Source of the DNA: Hydractinia symbiolongicarpus
Taxonomy: Eukaryota > Cnidaria > Hydrozoa > Anthoathecata > Hydractiniidae
Assembly (NCBI RefSeq): GCF_029227915.1
Contig: NC_079882.1
Span: 22,945,001-23,009,000 of the forward strand
Direction of reading: 5' to 3'
Length of the DNA: 64,000 bases
The translations under genes were made by a program, and so were the position numbers. The notes below the pieces were generated by a model that was given only the letters and a program-made list of their open reading frames with translations, did no database searches and was not told where the DNA came from. Position 1 is the stretch's first letter. Every line of letters starts with the position of its first letter. Positions 62,791-64,000 of the stretch are shown in pieces.

Positions 62791-63399
62791 TCACTGACTT
62801 TTTGGTTCACTGTACACTATACCATCACCAAGATTCACAAGTGCAGCACAAACAGTAACAAGCTTGTCGATACTAGTAAATTCTGATTCATTTGCTTCAT
62901 CAGAGAGAGACTTTTGCTAGGCTTCTTTTTTTGGCTGACTCGAATCTTTCTATTTTATTCTTCTTTTATTCTGAATTATTTTGTGTATACACAAATATAG
63001 TTGGTATGTAGTCAGAATGTGTAGGATCTTTTACTGGTTTCCCTAATAAAGAAAAACAAAGACTGTACCTAGCTAGCTAAACAATGCCAGCCTAAAAGAG
63101 TTACTAATCTAATATAATATAGCACAGAGCATGGTCTATTTTACAATGAAGAGAGCTTTTTTATAATTTTTTTATAAGTTTTATAAATAACACTTACCAG
63201 TTGTAAAATGTTTTCCATACAGATAAACATTTTTCCCAGTTGGGTTCCAGTCAGCAGTACCATCCTTGTTTTTCCTTTTACATGCGCTTATCCACAATTT
63301 TCTTCGTTCTGGATTGTTATTCTGAAATCTATAGAAACCAGGTTTATTTTCCATTAAATTATGGTTTTTACAACCAAAAGCAGCACAACTATTTGGCAT
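62791..63399 (-). pseudogene. THAP-DDE transposase of element C: only first and last parts remain
   Basis: The first exon (63399-63198, donor GTAAGTG) encodes a THAP finger start, PNSCAAFGCKNHNLMENKPG, and ends VYLYGKHFTTG. The zinc-binding cysteine expected before GKHF is tyrosine, so the finger is damaged. The last piece (about 62925-62791) reads SLSDEANESEFTSIDKLVTV, then CAALVNLGDGIV, and ends EPKSQ with a stop. It corresponds to the C-terminus of DDE_4 transposases (compare NQIISVCGILTNFQDPILK at the end of the 16531-18054 protein). The helix-turn-helix and the catalytic domain are deleted. Confidence 0.75.
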
Positions 63400-63482
63400 T
63401 TTAAAAACTTCTATTTGTTCACTCCAGCTTCGCTAGGTTAAAATGACTGCTCCGACAGAGTTTGTTTTCACTGCAGTAATTT

Positions 63483-63492
63483 GCGCATGCGC
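63483..63492 (-). promoter_or_regulatory. Right terminal NRF-1-like site
   Basis: GCGCATGCGC inside the right terminal repeat, 84 bp upstream of the ATG of the minus-strand THAP gene. It is placed symmetrically to the site at 61661-61670. Confidence 0.5.
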
Positions 63493-63528
63493 AGAAAATT
63501 ACCGTCAGTGATTAACCCGGATCCGAGA

Positions 63529-64000
63529 ATTATTATCCACTCCACAAAATAAATGAACGGCAATATTTGTTGTACTCTTGTTTGCATAAAACCCCAGCGC
63601 GGGGCAGAAATGAATTTTTGCAAGCCAAGAACTGCTCATAAATTATTATTTTGGTATAATTATCATAAATTATAATTCATCATGTGACCAGCCTGTTCCA
63701 GGGCCTTTTCCCCGCTATCAACTTATCAACAAAGCAAATTGCCCTGAAAACGAGATTGCCAGTAACAATCTTCATGTAAAATGACAAGTTTAGAAAATGA
63801 CATCATTTTAATTTTTTCGCGTTTAATTTTTTCTGTATCTTTGTACCCTTCACCCTATAATGTCTTTGCATCATCTAAGCGAAAGCTCCAACTCTTCCAA
63901 TAAAAGGATTTTCTTTCGGCTTTGATAAAAATCGGCTATTGCTCTTTTGTGTTTTTCGCTTTAATTCTGTTTTTTTCTTTCGATTAACTAGCTCATCATC
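63529..64000. other. Intergenic, no gene seen
   Basis: The segment tcatgtgaccagcctgttcc near 63681 is the reverse complement of sequence near 60203-60224, so a short dispersed repeat is present on both sides of element C. Confidence 0.45.

Larger units (their letters stand above)
61614..63528. mobile_element. ISL2EU-like internally deleted transposon, element C
   Basis: The terminal inverted repeats start TCTCGGATTCGGG on the left and TCTCGGATCCGGG read inwards on the right. They are flanked by AT on both sides (61612-61613, 63529-63530), the same 2-bp duplication as the element at 16449-24538. Similarity of the ends extends about 75 bp and includes GCGCATGCGC and actgcagtgaaaacaaac. Inside are the two ends of a YqaJ/PHD gene fused by deletion (+), the two ends of a THAP-DDE transposase gene (-), and between them an inverted repeat of about 130 bp holding hairpins and tRNA-like sequences. 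It is non-autonomous but keeps all presumed cis sequences and both 3' ends. Confidence 0.88.

Overview
The window is AT-rich eukaryotic DNA with spliced genes (GT-AG introns), long intergenic stretches and a very high load of transposable elements. The mix of DNA transposons with THAP zinc fingers, tyrosine-recombinase retroelements, a Penelope-like element and an RLE-type non-LTR element, next to intron-containing animal signalling genes, fits an early-branching animal, most likely a cnidarian. The species assignment is inference.

Host genes are few. They are the last three exons of a receptor-type tyrosine phosphatase (182-1304, +, an apparently inactive D2 domain), a secreted PI-PLC X-domain-like protein (12157-13176, -) with two decayed copies (about 4141-4556, -, and 25930-26317, +, the latter in an inverted duplication), and an intronless START-domain protein (46091-46780, -).

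The rest is mobile. A decayed hAT element lies at 6784-8985. A THAP/DDE remnant lies at 10199-11510. An ISL2EU-like element (16449-24538) carries a THAP-DDE transposase and a convergent SWIM/YqaJ-nuclease gene; an RLE-type retrotransposon with an 11-bp target duplication is nested in it (20907-24440). Two P-superfamily elements, A (28244-33099) and B (40784-45406), each have perfect terminal repeats, 7-bp target duplications, a THAP transposase gene and a convergent C2H2 zinc-finger partner gene. A SWIM-protein remnant (36850-37660) ends at an 86-bp near-perfect palindrome. A tyrosine-recombinase retroelement lies at 46855-49634, a Penelope-like element at 50183-52180 (-), and a LINE at 53461-59395 is split by a Ngaro-like element (54956-58504) that shows A...B-A-B split direct repeats. 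A short ISL2EU-like derivative, element C, lies at 61614-63528. Several MITE-like elements fill the gaps.

The most unusual signal is at the 3' ends of the genes in elements A, B and C. All six genes (two unrelated transposon superfamilies, both strands) are followed 21-25 nt after the stop codon by the same hairpin: a 6-bp stem GGCTAT/ATAGCC, a TTTT loop and the 3' flank ACA. In size, loop, closing pair and flanks it closely resembles the 3' stem-loop of replication-dependent histone mRNAs. One copy has a compensatory G-C to A-T change, and the 216-bp intergenic region of element B has no AATAAA or ATTAAA on either strand. In element C each hairpin is followed 6 nt later by a tRNA-like sequence. 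The proposal that these transposase mRNAs are made like histone mRNAs, without poly(A) and tied to S phase, is inference and needs RNA data.
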